In this document: positions 1-12,951 of the stretch, piece after piece
Numbering within the stretch: position 1 is the first letter of the stretch
Layout of the letters: each line of letters begins with the position of its first letter
Assembly: GCA_002104945.1 (NCBI GenBank)
Contig: MCFH01000072.1
Location: forward strand, 124,001 to 188,000
DNA length: 64,000 nucleotides
Source of the DNA: Piromyces finnis
Lineage: Eukaryota; Neocallimastigomycota; Neocallimastigomycetes; Neocallimastigales; Neocallimastigaceae
Reading direction: 5' to 3'
Made by a program: the position numbers and the translations under genes
Notes under the pieces: model-generated
What the model saw: the letters and a program-made list of their open reading frames with translations, nothing else
What the model was told of the DNA's origin: nothing
Database searches by the model: none

Positions 1-3000
1 AATTAATTGGAAGAGAAAAAGAAATATCAATAATAAAGAGAGAATTAATTGAATATGATAGAAACGGCAATAATAAAACAATTATTGTGGAAGGTGATGA
101 AGGTTTGGGGTTAATTCCTTTGGAAGATAAATTAATATATGAATCAAAAAAATTAAAATTTAATATATGGTAATATTTAATATTATATATATATTTTAAC
201 ATATATATTTATACTTATTTTTATTTATATTATAATAAAATAAAAATAAACCATTTTTATTAAATAATAATAATATAATTAAAATAAAAAATGAATATAT
301 AAAAAAAGTTTTGGATTTTCAAGAAAGAAAGATAAAGCCACTCCGTATTCTACATATTATCAAGTAATTCTTGGATTGTTTAGATTAATTAAAAAAATAA
401 GTTCAATTAAACCTATTATGGAAAATTTAAAATCGGATAATTATCAATCAACAACAGATGATATACAGGTATATACATTTGAAAGTGCAAGAATGTCGGA
501 TGAACTAATTAATTCAAAATATAAAAGTCTTCGTATAGAGGATACAATGTATTACTCAGGGAGTTTGAGTAGTACAAATAGTAATCAAAGTAATTTAGTG
601 CCCTCGAATTCAGATATAATAAATACACCTGTGAGTATGTTAAATAATCAAACTATTAATCAATTATTATATAAACATGAATTATATAGTGAAAATGATG
701 GTGAAATGGTGATGACGAAATCAAAATCCTTTGATAATAAATCATCAGGGTCTAATATTGATATAAAAGAACTACGATCGAATAGTAGAAGTGATCAAAG
801 TTATAGTGAAAATAATGGATTACTTGGTTTAGAAAAAGATATAATTGATGGTTTACTTTATCTTGGTGAAAATATAGAATTAGCACCATTACTCTCAATA
901 GCCATACCTGAAACAAATTTTCCTATAGGAGAATCATTGAAAAAGATTAATAATCAAACAAAGATTAATGAATTAAATAATTTAATTATTAGAATATTAA
1001 TAAAAGTATCTTATAGAGTTCCATTAGTAATTATTATTGATCATTTACAATGGTCGGATCCATTATCATGGAAATTAACAGAACTTATTTTCCAACAAAA
1101 ACCAAAACTATTATTTTGTTTATTTAGTTTTCCGGATTCTAGCTATTCATCTAAAGAAAAAGGTGTTCAAATATTTCAAAAAATGAAAAATTCTAATTCA
1201 CGAAAAATAATTCTTAACGGAGTATCGGAAGATGCTACATGCGAAATTATAAAGCGTCTATGTACTGCAAAATTCAATACACCGTGTAATGGAGTATCAA
1301 CGAAAATTTTAAATATTATATATCAAAAAACACAAGGTAAAATTTAAAAATAAAAACAACTGATACTTATATTACAAAAAATTATTAATGTAATTTATTA
1401 ACATATAATAGGTATACCAATGTTTGTGAGAAGAATGGTAACATGGATGTTAGATGAAGGAAAAGCATGTAAATTGGATAATTTGGGTTATCTAACTGTA
1501 CTTACTGATGATCTTGAAGAAATTATACCCGGTGGAGATCTTGAGAGTATTATTATTACCCAATTTGATAGATTACAAAATAATATGCAATCATTTCTTC
1601 GAGTAGCATCTGTTATTGGACAACAATTCTATGTATTTGATATAATGCAGTATTTATATTCAGTGTATAAGAAAAATCTTAATCAATTACAAGAAATTAA
1701 ATATCTTGACATTGATAAATTAGATAAATATAATTTTTTAAAGAAGGTAGATTCACCAAATGAAAGTAGTTGGCTATTTGATTGTTATATGTTCATTAGT
1801 TCAAATGTTCAAAAATCTATCTATAAAATGATGACATTTGATCAAAGAACAAAAATTCATTCATTTCTTGCTCATTATTATGAACAACAATATTTAGATT
1901 GTCCTGATAAAAAAAATCTCTTAGTAATTGTATATGAACATTTTTCACATACTAATAAAAGGAAAAAGACCAGAAAATACCTTGAATTAGTATGTAAATA
2001 TTTCTATCAAATCCGTTCAATGCATGAAACAATCAAATATTATAAATTATTATTTAAAATGTTTAATGACGAAGAGAGTACATTAATTATAGAAGTTGGT
2101 AATAGAACATTAAGTCAATGGCATAGGGAATTAGGAGATGCATATCTTCAAATAATGATGTATAAAGAGGCGGAAAAACATATTAGTATAGCATTAGAAT
2201 TAATGAAAATTAGTTTACCAAAAAGTAATATCACCATTAAAATAAAAGAAAAAATATACAATTCAAAACATAAGTTATTAATAAAAAATGACTTTAAAAA
2301 CGAAATTGATAATAAAAATAAAGAAAGAAACGAAGCCATTAGAAATTGTTTATTAGGACTAAGTGAAATATATAATGAGCAACATATTACCAAATATTTT
2401 TTAATGACAGTAAAATTGGGTATTTTATATTCTGTAAAACTTTATCCAGATCCTCAATTTGCACAGATGTTAACAATGTATGGTTTAAATCTATTAATAC
2501 AGGCTAAAAATGATATGCAATATGATTTAAGTTGGGTTTATCTATTAAAAGCAGAAGAAGTTATTTTTAATCAAAATGAAAATACTATTAATCATTTAAT
2601 TACGTATGATAATTTAGGCTTGGCTAATTTTATTGTTGGAAAATGGAATATTGCTGCTAGAAAATTTGATAGTCTAGTAAAATTAGGTTATGATTTAAAT
2701 GAACGTAGTTATATATATAAAGGTAATCAATAAAAAAAAATAAAATTAATTATTAGATATTTTAATATTAGTTTTTTTTTTATTAAATATAAAATATTTA
2801 ACAATTTTCTTCTTATGATTATATTGAAAAAATATTAAATCAAATATTATAGGTTTGACCTTAAGATCATTTATGGAATTTCATAGAGGTAATTTTAAAG
2901 CTAGTTCTAAGTTTGCTCAGGAATTATATTATAAGGGTATTGAAAGAAACAATTGGAAAAATAAATGCCTATCAACATCATTAATATATTTAAATTATTT

Positions 3001-4000
3001 AACCATAGATGATGAAGATGATATGTCATTAATTTTGAATATCATTAAATTAATTGATCAATTAGGAGATAAACCAGAAACAGTGAATTATACAATCCAA
3101 CTTTTATTTTATTCATTAATTGCAGATATAAAATTTAGATTGCATATTGATATTTTAAGTAATTTTTGGTTTTCAATGAAGAAATGTATTAATATATTAA
3201 ATAAATTAAATCGATCAAGTTGGGTTATTTTACTTTGCTTTAGTCACTTTATTGAAATGCTTTATCACTGTTATGAAGAAAATATTTTTCATAATGGTGG
3301 TGAACAAAGCAAAATATGTATTAATATATTGAATTCAATAATTGATATATTAGAGAATCATTTTCAATCTTATCTATTATCTATACCATTCTTGGCCCTT
3401 TGTCATGGTTTAAAAAATCTTATCCTTGGTAAAATGTTAGATGCAATAAAATCATGGAAAAAGGGCATTATAGTAGGTGGTACAGAACGTAATTTAACTG
3501 GAATGCCTTATTTAAATAGTCTTATTTATTCCAAGTTAGTTCAATATTCATCTGATTCTATAGATACTGAAAAATATAAAAATTTATTTATACAAATAAA
3601 GCAAAAACACAATATATCAATAGAATATCCAGAACCATTAACACCGGAACAAATAAAGAAACCAGTAATGTTAAAAAATAACAATGCTAACAATGAAAAT
3701 CTAATATCCAAATTTATAAAATTTAGAACTATTATTGGTAATATGGATAATAAAAATGATTTATCAACTGCACAAATTGCTTCAATAGACACAAGAGGAT
3801 CATCAACATATCAAATCGAGGAAATTATTCATCATGGATTATCAAATAATAATAAAGCAAGTTTAATTGAAAATTCTGTCAATAAAGGAATACCAAATAA
3901 ACCCTCACAAATATTAACAAATCAATCAACACAAGTTTCAATAGCTCAACAAAAAAGCTTTTACACACCAAAATATAGAACATCATATATATTAAAATAG
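1..4000 (+). CDS. Soluble adenylyl cyclase (ADCY10)-like protein, C-terminal ATPase and helical-repeat part (5' end outside window)
   Basis: Proposed exons are 1-169, 309-1336, 1412-2722 and 2853-4000; all junctions keep frame and give 1217 residues in the window. The order matches the region after the cyclase domains of ADCY10-type enzymes. It starts LIGREKEI, then a P-loop position (nt 93-116) reading GDEGLGLI, then KATPYSTYYQVI (the family's TPY motif). A Walker-B-like VIIIDHLQWSD follows at about nt 1024-1056, then QGIPMFVRRM and FLRVASVIGQQF, and a long helical TPR-like tail. In this family the region is thought to be regulatory, and the catalytic cyclase domains would lie upstream, outside the window. 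The P-loop lysine is replaced by Leu and the next Ser/Thr by Ile, so nucleotide binding there is doubtful. An Asn/Ser/Asp-rich insert (nt about 418-830) separates the P-loop from Walker B. A related AAA_16-type regulatory ATPase without a cyclase remains possible. Confidence 0.75.
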
Positions 4001-4686
4001 TTATACTTTTTGTTAAATTTATCATATAATTACAAATAAAAAAATATAAACAATTCAATTATATATAATATTTAAATTAATATAAATACTTAACAAGTAT
4101 TATATAAATATATTATATAAAAAACATTACAATTTTTAAAATTATTTCAAATAATTAATGATAATTATAATAAATTGTAATTATATAAACAAAATGAATT
4201 TATTTTCATTTTATATATATATATAAAAGAAATAATAATAAAAAAGCAAATATCATGAAAACAATATACGATAATAATCCATTTTTCTTTTTAAATATAA
4301 ACAAAAATTATATATGAAAAGTTACAATTATCAGTAATCTATTATTTATATTCATTATTGTAAAAGTATTTAATAAATGCTATTTATAATATAAAACATT
4401 AAATTTCATTCTTCATTTATATAAAATTTTAGTAAAAAATATAAATAAATAAATAAATTATTAAAAGATTAAAAATTTGTTTAAAATTCTTAATTAAAAT
4501 AATAGTATATTTTCTTTGAAATATTAATTATTATATAGTTAAAAAATATTTACAAAAGTTTTTCTATAATTTTATACATCATTTCGTTTATTTATTTATT
4601 TAATATAATAGAATTTCATAACTTGCTTTCATGAGTTTTTTATATATATAAAAATAAGAAATGATTTGCATTTCTTTGAATAATAA
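4001..4686. other. Convergent intergenic spacer, no gene seen
   Basis: Almost pure A/T sequence between the 3' ends of the cyclase-like gene and the GH26 gene. It holds short runs of alternating AT and A/T homopolymers but no ORF with family similarity and no RNA gene. It should contain both polyadenylation regions; no distinct signal could be assigned. Confidence 0.7.
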
Positions 4687-6402
4687 TTATAAATAATAAA
4701 TTAATATTAATAATATATATGCTATTATAATTATATAATTATTCAATCTATTGGATGTTGATGAATCCTCGGCTATAGAATTGTTATTAATATTTTTATT
4801 GTTAAAGCATATATCATTATCTATACGACATGACTTTTTTTTATTAATATAATTAATAATAATTGAAGATGTTAATAAAATAATAATATTTATAATACAA
4901 AAAACTTTATATTTTTATGTACTAACCTCACTATTTTCCCATCCCCATAATGATATACCATCAGATCCAGTTGCAGTTATAATACATTCTTTACAAATTG
5001 GGAATCCTTGCTTTGTTTCTTCTATTTTATAATCAAGTGATTGAGTTGCAAATGATGGCAAATCAGATTGAGTAATGGAGTAAACATTATTATAAATATG
5101 ACTTATGAATTCTGGTGTATTATATATATTATTGGAATTATTCAATATATAATAGTCATTCCAAGTACAAAAAAAACTCCACATTTTTTTTTCTTTTAAA
5201 CAAGAAAGAATATCAGGAATGCTACCATTTTCTGATATTGCAATAATTTTCTTTTCTCTAACTTGTTTATATAATTTATCATATTTATCACCAAAAGATC
5301 CATGATTATTATTATAAATATCATCACTAATTATATCAACATATTCATCACCTGGATACCATTCTCCAGTACCACCACTCCAACACCAAATTAAGTTATT
5401 TAATTGATGATACTCGGTGAATCTTTTATACATTATCTTGGTTAAAAAAAAATTAATATTGTGTTATATTAAAATAACTTTTTTATAATTTTTTTTATTA
5501 AATAATAATATTTTATAATATATAATTTAGAAAGTATACTTTATATAATTCTATGCATGGTTGAGAACCTTTAGCACCCCACCAAAACCAACCACCATAT
5601 GCTTCATGTAATGGTCTCCAAATTATTGGAATATCTTTTTCTTTTATTATTTTTAATTGTGATGCAATATAATCTATATCTGATATAATACTATTATATT
5701 CTTTTGTTCCTTCTATCACAGCTTTAGATATATCAAATGTTGTTTTTTTTGTATAAAAGTCAACAATATTATTATCTCCACTTTTATTCCAATGCCATTG
5801 AATATGCATAATTCCTTTTCCTTCATATTTTTTCCACCATGATAAAATCATTTCAGCAACACTTTTATCAGGTTTCCATGGAGATTCTGGAGATTCAAAC
5901 TAAATTTTATATTTTTTATTAAAAAGTTCAGTAATGTATTAATAATTGTAATTTTGAAAAAAATAAAAATTAAATTAAAATATTTTACAATAAAATCGGC
6001 ATTAAATATTGCTGGTGTTTTACCAGTTATTTTTTGAATATATTCTATTTCTTCAGTTTCAATATATCCTGCTTGACCAATTTGACCAGTAATAATTCTA
6101 TATTATAGTTATTAAAATGCATTATTCATTCTGACAACTCTTTATACTATTTTTTATATAAAAATATTACTTTTTTCCATAATTTTCTATAAGATAATTA
6201 TATAATAATTTTGCTGAAGGGGAAGCATTCTTATTTGTTAAATTATCATATGCATCAGCAAAGTACACTAACGTTATAAAAATATAACAAAATTGTATTT
6301 TTATATATTACGTTTAAGTTATAATACTTTAATATATATATTAATATATAATATTTACTAACACAATATTGTTCCAACCCAATAGTAAAAATAAATCTTC
6401 AT
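4687..6402 (-). CDS. Glycoside hydrolase family 26 enzyme (probable beta-mannanase), secreted, with hydrophobic C-terminal anchor
   Basis: Minus-strand exons are 6363-6402, 6171-6267, 5989-6097, 5540-5899, 4927-5436 and 4687-4833 (420 aa, in frame throughout). The N-terminus MKIYFYYWVGTILLYFADA is a signal peptide with a likely cut before YDN. The GH26 barrel shows ISGQ-like IITGQIGQAGY, then IQWHWN, and WRPLHEAYGGWFWWG with the acid/base Glu181. LNNLIWCW follows, then ISENG with the nucleophile Glu271. Both catalytic residues are intact. GH26 enzymes mostly cleave beta-1,4-mannan; some cleave mixed-linkage glucan, so the exact substrate is inferred. After the barrel comes a Cys-rich stretch (GFPICKEC...DG...WGWEN...C) resembling the small CBM10/dockerin-type modules of gut-fungal enzymes. 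A Ser/Asn linker then leads to a final hydrophobic segment (residues 405-420). The last exon is predicted from splice sites only; without it the protein would stop at residue 375. Confidence 0.85.
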
Positions 6403-6852
6403 TTTTTTTATTTTTTTATTTTTAATTATCTTTTCTATTATTGTATTTTATAAGTTTTACATTATAAAAGTCTTATTATGAAGATTGATATTATATTTAT
6501 TTATGTATATAAATAATCATCATTAAAATGTTTAAAAATATTTTTGCAATTATCAATATGTATAATTTCATTTATAATAATTTATTTAAATATTAATTTT
6601 AATTTGTATCTAAATTACTTTAAATTTTATTATGTAAAATTCATTAATTTTATTATTATTTGTTTTTTAATAGTTAGTTTGATATATTTTAAAGTTTAAT
6701 GATCCTCATTTAATTTAGTAATAATTTGAATGTTAATTTGTAATGTTACACGAATAATACTATAATAAATAAAGTTTATGTTATTAATTTATATTTTTTT
6801 ATAAACAATAGTTTTATATTAAAATTATATTAAATCATTATTGAATAATATG

Positions 6853-6893
6853 GATTACTTTCAATGTCAATTTTTGACATATGGAAAGTAATC
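6853..6893. repeat. Imperfect hairpin (inverted repeat)
   Basis: GATTACTTTC at 6853-6862 pairs perfectly with GAAAGTAATC at 6884-6893. An inner pair, TGTCAA (6865-6870) and TTGACA (6874-6879), closes on a 3-base loop. The structure includes several G/C pairs, which is rare for intergenic DNA here. Function unknown. Confidence 0.6.
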
Positions 6894-6928
6894 AACAAAA
6901 AAAAGCATTAACACCACAACATCAACAT

Positions 6929-7064
<136 letters not shown>

Positions 7065-7961
7065 TAATAGATTTATAACAAAATGTCATAGATATTGTCA
7101 ATATTTAATAAACATTAAGTATTAATTATTATTTACAATTTTTAAATAATCCATATAATATTAAAAATAATATATATTATTTTTAAATAGAAGAAATACA
7201 ACATTAAAAAGTTATTATAAAATTTAGAGTATCGATTTTTTTTTTCTAATAGGAAAAACTAAATTATTTGCATATAGTTTTGTCATTTAGTAATTTCGTA
7301 TGATTCTTAAATATATAGGTATACATAGGTGTTGAAATAGTTTTTCTTTTCATTATATTCATTTAATGAAATTGTAATCTAAATTCATTTTTTAATTAAT
7401 TGTGTTGAATCCTTCATCTTGTACATATTTTCTTTTAATATTAAAATATGTATCAAAATATTGTATCAAAGTATTAAAAAAAAATTCCACACATTTTTTA
7501 TTAAATTTTCGGAATATTATATAATATAAATCGACGTACTTTCTGTATGGTGATATGGAGTATTTTTGATATTATTTTCACATGCAGTTAAATATGATTA
7601 ATGAGTATTAATATACTATAACAAAACAATATTACTTATTATAAATAATAAACTAGATTCAATATAACATTAAGTATTAATTATTATTTTATAAGAAAGC
7701 ATAAAAAATGCATATATTAAAAAATTATTTTTTTTTTCATTCTTATTCAATGTGCCAATATTAAAATTTTTTTTTTATTAAAGGCTTTTTTTTTAATATG
7801 TCGAAAATAATTTCATTTTTTTAATACATATTTAATGTAATGTAACGTAGTAATGAAAAAAAAATTTAATAAAAAAAATTAAAAAATTATTTATTTAAAG
7901 ATATAAAATATATATATATAAAAAAAAAAAAAAAAAAGTTATAATAGTATATAAAACAAAA

Positions 7962-9432
7962 ATGAATACAGATATGGAATGGTCATCTGAATTTCTATTC
8001 AGTGACTATAGTATGTATACGAATGGTGCACCATCATTATTAATATTAAATTATGTTTTACCAAGAAAAGAATATATAGAAAGACTCTGGAAAAAAGGTA
8101 TAATTAAAATTATGAATAAAGAGAAATTAAATATACTAATATATAATTTTTATAATTTGTATTTATAATCTTGTTTCTTAATAATATTATACCTTAATTT
8201 AAAATTAAATTAATATAAATCTAGCCAAATTGAAGTTAAGTGTAGATGGTGGTACTAACCGTTTATATAATCTTTTCAGTGACCCCGTTGAAAGAGAAAA
8301 GTAATTATTACTTTATACTTTTTAATATTTTTACAAAGAATATACTTTTATAAACGAAAAATTAACAATATATATTGTTTTTTTTTAATAGGTACATTCC
8401 AGATTACATTTGTGGAGATTTAGATTCAGTAAAGCCCGAGATTTTAAATTATTATTTATCAAGAGGTTCTAAAAAGAAGTTTCTTTATGACCAAGATTAT
8501 ACCGATTTTCAAAAATCATTAATGTTTTTAAATTCTTTAGAAGGTGATGAAGCTTTTGTTAAGGTACATAATATTCAAAATAATATTTCTTTAATAAATG
8601 TATTTAAATGTCATTTAAACAATTCCAATATACAAAACATAATAAACAATGGTCAAAAAATTACATTTAATTTTAAAATGTTTTATTTATTAATATTTAT
8701 TTATTTCAACAATTATTATAACAAAAGAATGATCTCTATGTCTTAGGATCTCTTAATGGTAGATTTGATCAAACTATTTCAAATATTTCAACATTATACA
8801 AAGTACCTAAGGAAAAACATGTATATCTAATATCAAATGAAAGTGTAGTATTTTTATTAAATAGGGTAATTATCAAAAAATAATATATTTATATATTTTC
8901 AAAATATTTAAAATAAAATTTAATTAATTTATAAAAATAAATTTTGAAAATTAAGGGAAATCACAAAATCTATTGTTTCCCAAAATATGAAGGTCCAACA
9001 TGTGGTTTATTACCAGTTGGTGTAGATGAAGCTAATGTTATGACCTTGGGGCTTAAGTGGAATTTAGGTATTTTTAAATTAAATAATACATATTTCTTTA
9101 ATTTAAAATTCAAAATATTTTTATAATTATTTAAGCAAATCATAAAAAAAAAAAAAAAAACTCTTTCATATTAATAAAAATTAATTAATATTCTATTAAA
9201 GACGGTTCATTCCCATTATCCTTTAAAACTATCGTTAGTAGTTCAAATGCTTTTGAACATCCTGAACAAGAAATTAATGAAGTTGTTGTTCATACGGTAC
9301 TTTTAAATATATATATATTGTATAAATTAATATATTACATTATCTCTATTGTACTAATGTTTGATTCATATTTAATATATATAGGATCAACCATTATATT
9401 GGTCTGTTGAATGTGATTTAAATGAAAAGTAA
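7962..9432 (+). CDS. THI80: Thiamine pyrophosphokinase
   Basis: Transfers pyrophosphate from ATP to thiamine to make thiamine diphosphate (EC 2.7.6.2), a cytosolic step. Exons are 7962-8097, 8225-8300, 8392-8563, 8728-8865, 8956-9067, 9202-9296 and 9385-9432, giving 258 aa, normal for the family. Family motifs in order: SVDGGTNRLYN, then CGDLDSVKPEI with the metal/phosphate-binding acidic residues. DQDYTDFQKSL, then LGSLNGRFDQ follow, and GPTCGLLPVG in the C-terminal thiamine-binding domain. The ATG at 7962 follows an A-rich leader and is the first in frame. Six introns, all GT...AG. The next gene, SLU7, is convergent, so there is no functional grouping. Identification is firm; the gene symbol follows the yeast name. 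Confidence 0.92.
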
Positions 9433-9846
9433 AAATGTTAATATTTAAAAAAGAAAGAAACAAACCAATTTAAATATCAATGTATATTTAAAAATAAGAA
9501 TAATAATATGCTTTCCTTTTTTTTTTTTTTTTATTATCATACAAAATTTTTTAAATATTTAATACCAAATAACACATTATAATTGATAATATTTATTTCA
9601 ATTAGATAATAATAATAATAATAATAAAAAAAAAAGATAGATAAATAAAAACAAAAACTAAAATGACATAAATTAAAGAAAAAGAAAATTATAATAAAAA
9701 TAAAATAAAAATATAAAATAATAATTTCCTTTTATTATATAATATATATAATTATTTATTTACATAAGTAATTGATAATTTCTACAATAATAAATTATTT
9801 AATTGAAAAAAATAAAAGATTTAATATAAAATTAATTATTTTAAAT
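9433..9846. other. Convergent spacer between THI80 and SLU7
   Basis: AT-rich, with a T-run and short AAT/AAAAT repeats. It should hold both 3' ends. No gene seen. Confidence 0.7.
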
Positions 9847-9963
9847 TTAATCTTCTAACTTTCGTTTTCTCTTTTCTTGTTTTTGATTTGAAAGATGTTC
9901 CTATATTATTTGTTTAAATTATTATAAAGAAAAAAGGTGATGTTAAAAATATGTATTTTTTTC

Positions 9964-9995
<32 letters not shown>

Positions 9996-12600
9996 AAAAG
10001 TATAAATTATAGTATAGATTATAATAAATAAAAAAAAATTATTAATTTATATTGAATAAAAAATAAAATACCTCAAGTAATGATTTTCTTGGTTTTTCTT
10101 TTGATACATCAATAATTGAATTGTTCTTTGCTTCTATACCTGCGGAACCAGTACAGTAAGAATTTTTAATAAAGGAATGACAACATTTGTAACCCCATTT
10201 ACCATTTTCCCAGTAAGAACCCCATACACTTGTGTGGTTATTGATATATACTACAATAAAGAATAAAAAGAATATAAAAAATTTTTATGAATTAAATTTT
10301 TTTTTTTTTTTTTTTTTTTACTGAATTATTCAAATTTTATAATAAAATTAAATTACCTTCTTCTTCGTATTTAGATTTAACTTTAGCCTTTTCCTGACCT
10401 TTAATTACTCTACCAGTTCTTGAATATTCTACATAGTTTTCTGTTTGAGCATAAAGAATTTCTTTTGATGGTATATTCAAGTGACTTGCACCACCATACT
10501 TTTCCAAAATCTTTTGTTGACTGTCATCCTTTAATTTCAATTTCTTTTCTGAAACTTCCTTGAATAATAATTCTCCTTGAGTTGGATTTGCCTATTTAAA
10601 TAAATATAAATATTAGTTTAATTTAAATATATATAATACAGATATATTATGTTATTTTTATTTATAAAAATTTATATCCACTTACAATAATATTAATATC
10701 AGATCCTTGTTCAGCAGCCTTAAATGCAAATGATTGTAGTTCACTAACCTTTCTAGCTTCAGCTGAATAACGTAAATAGTTATCACCAGCATAGTCCAAC
10801 TTTAAAAAAAAAATTTTTTTTTTTTAATAATTTTATTATTATTAATAAAATTTATATTAATATATTATTAAGTTTTATAATATATGTATATGAATAATAT
10901 AGTTACCTCTTCTGGATTCTTATCTTTATTTGGATTATCACGCATAGAACGAGTCTTTGGATCATAAAAGGCTGAATTTGGATCTAAGTTTCTTAAATAC
11001 TTAGCTGTATCTTCACGAATACTAGTAATATAAAAATAAAAATATAATATTTTATATTAGTAGAAATAAAAGTATATATCACATTTCCATCATATTAATT
11101 TATTAAATATGATATATATTTTAATTATCGTTATTATTATTTATCATCTATTATATTTTAATTACCGTAAGTTACGAACAGTGGTTCTTGTTTTTGTATC
11201 AACCTTTTGACCTGGCATATCTGAGGCTTCAGCATATTTATCTTCATCTGAATCTGAGTCATTACCTTTTATATCATCGATTAAACCATTCTTCATCTTT
11301 TCTTCTAATTCTTTTTCTTTTCTCTTTTGTCTTTCCTTATCAATTAATTCCCATTCTTATTATCATGAAATGATATTTAATATTAATTACAAAATACTCA
11401 TACAAATTGAAGTCTAATGTTTATTAATACCTTTTACTTGTTTCATATATTCATTTGGATCATAACCATTCCATTGATCTCTTTTACCATCATATGTAAA
11501 TTCTATTTCTTCAATTACTTCATCTGGCTATAAATTCCAAAAAGAATAATTTAAAATTTATTTTTAAATAATCAATAACATTTCACACCAATTATTCTAA
11601 ATTTTAATGTATAATAATATATATCGTATATATACTTTTAAATTAAACTACTAACCATAATATCTTTTCCTGTATATTTTGCACCCTTTTTTCGAGGACG
11701 CTCCACACAATCCTTTGCCTTATGTGTCATAGCTCCACAATTCTCACATGCCCCTTTTCTATATTTTGTTGCTGCTTTACCCTTATATATATTAAATTCA
11801 AAGTATATTAAGTAATGATTTATTAAATTCTAACTATTTTATAAAATCAAATTTTTATTAATTTAAAATTTTAAAATTTGATTTCAATGAAATTTGAAAT
11901 TAATTTCATCTAGTAATATACATATATAAAAAGCTTTGTTTAATAACCTTTTTTGCACCTCTCTGATACCATTTTTCTTCTACTTTTTCAGTTTTTCTTA
12001 AACGTTGATGAGCTAAAGTTCTTTTACCAGTATCCAAGTACCCTATTCATAGATTTGTTAATTTTTTGATTTTGAAAATTATTTAATTTTATGAAAATTT
12101 TTATTAATAAAAAAAAAAATTCAAATAATATCTTTTTTATCGAATAAATATAGGCTAATTTATTATTTATAACAATAAAAAAATAATATTTATGTTATTA
12201 ATAATTACATGGTATCGTTGACATATATTGTGGAATATGTGGATTGATATCCTTTCCAGTTAATTCATCAATTTCGGCTGGTGCTGTACCACTAGATTCA
12301 ACATGAAATTTATTATATAAATTTAAATTTTCGAAATGAAAGTATATTTTTTATTATCATCATTATTATATTTTTAAGGTGGATTATATAATAAAAAGTT
12401 TATATAAAGTGTTAATTAATGTGCAAAATGTCATTTTTAATTTTTAAAATCCAGATTTTTAATAAATTGTAATTTATAAATTTCACTCTCTAGCTTTTAA
12501 AAAATATATCTATTTATTTTAATTACGCCTTTCTGGCTGCTTCAAGATCTTTTTGTTTTCTAAATTCTTCTTTAGTTAATTTTGCATTTGATGTTGCCAT
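9847..12600 (-). CDS. SLU7: Pre-mRNA splicing factor SLU7
   Basis: Spliceosomal step-two factor that helps select the 3' splice site. Minus-strand exons are 12527-12600, 12209-12291, 11948-12042, 11656-11781, 11431-11527, 11166-11355, 10907-11021, 10686-10799, 10357-10591, 10072-10250 and 9847-9900 (453 aa, in frame). The family block [18 protein letters not shown] is followed by the zinc knuckle CxxCxxxxHxxxxC at residues 96-109 ([14 protein letters not shown]). Then come [32 protein letters not shown] and [12 protein letters not shown]. The C-terminus carries [18 protein letters not shown] and ends in a basic tail. Ten introns make it one of the most intron-rich genes here. The start is the first ATG, giving [13 protein letters not shown]. 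Identification is firm. Confidence 0.93.
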
Positions 12601-12951
12601 AATGTAAAGTTTATAGATATTTATTAAAAGAAAATTATAATTAATAAATTATTTTTTTTTTTATTTTAATTATACTCATCAGTATGATTTACACATGATA
12701 AAATAATAGTTTTAATAAAATTTTACATTAATTTAACACATAAATTGTAAAATAAAAACAAAAAAAAAAAAAGATAAATTTTGAAAGATTTATTTTATAA
12801 TGACTTTTTTTTTATTTTAATTATTATTTCTAAAGTTATCAATTAATTATTATTTAATTTAATTAATGATATAATTTTTCTATAGTTTTTGTTTGCTATT
12901 ATTACTACCATTATTATTTAATAGAATATATTGTTTTTTTATTTTCACTTT
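12601..12951. other. Spacer between ARV1 3' end and SLU7 5' end
   Basis: AT-rich sequence that must hold the SLU7 promoter and the ARV1 terminator. No distinctive element recognised. Confidence 0.65.
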
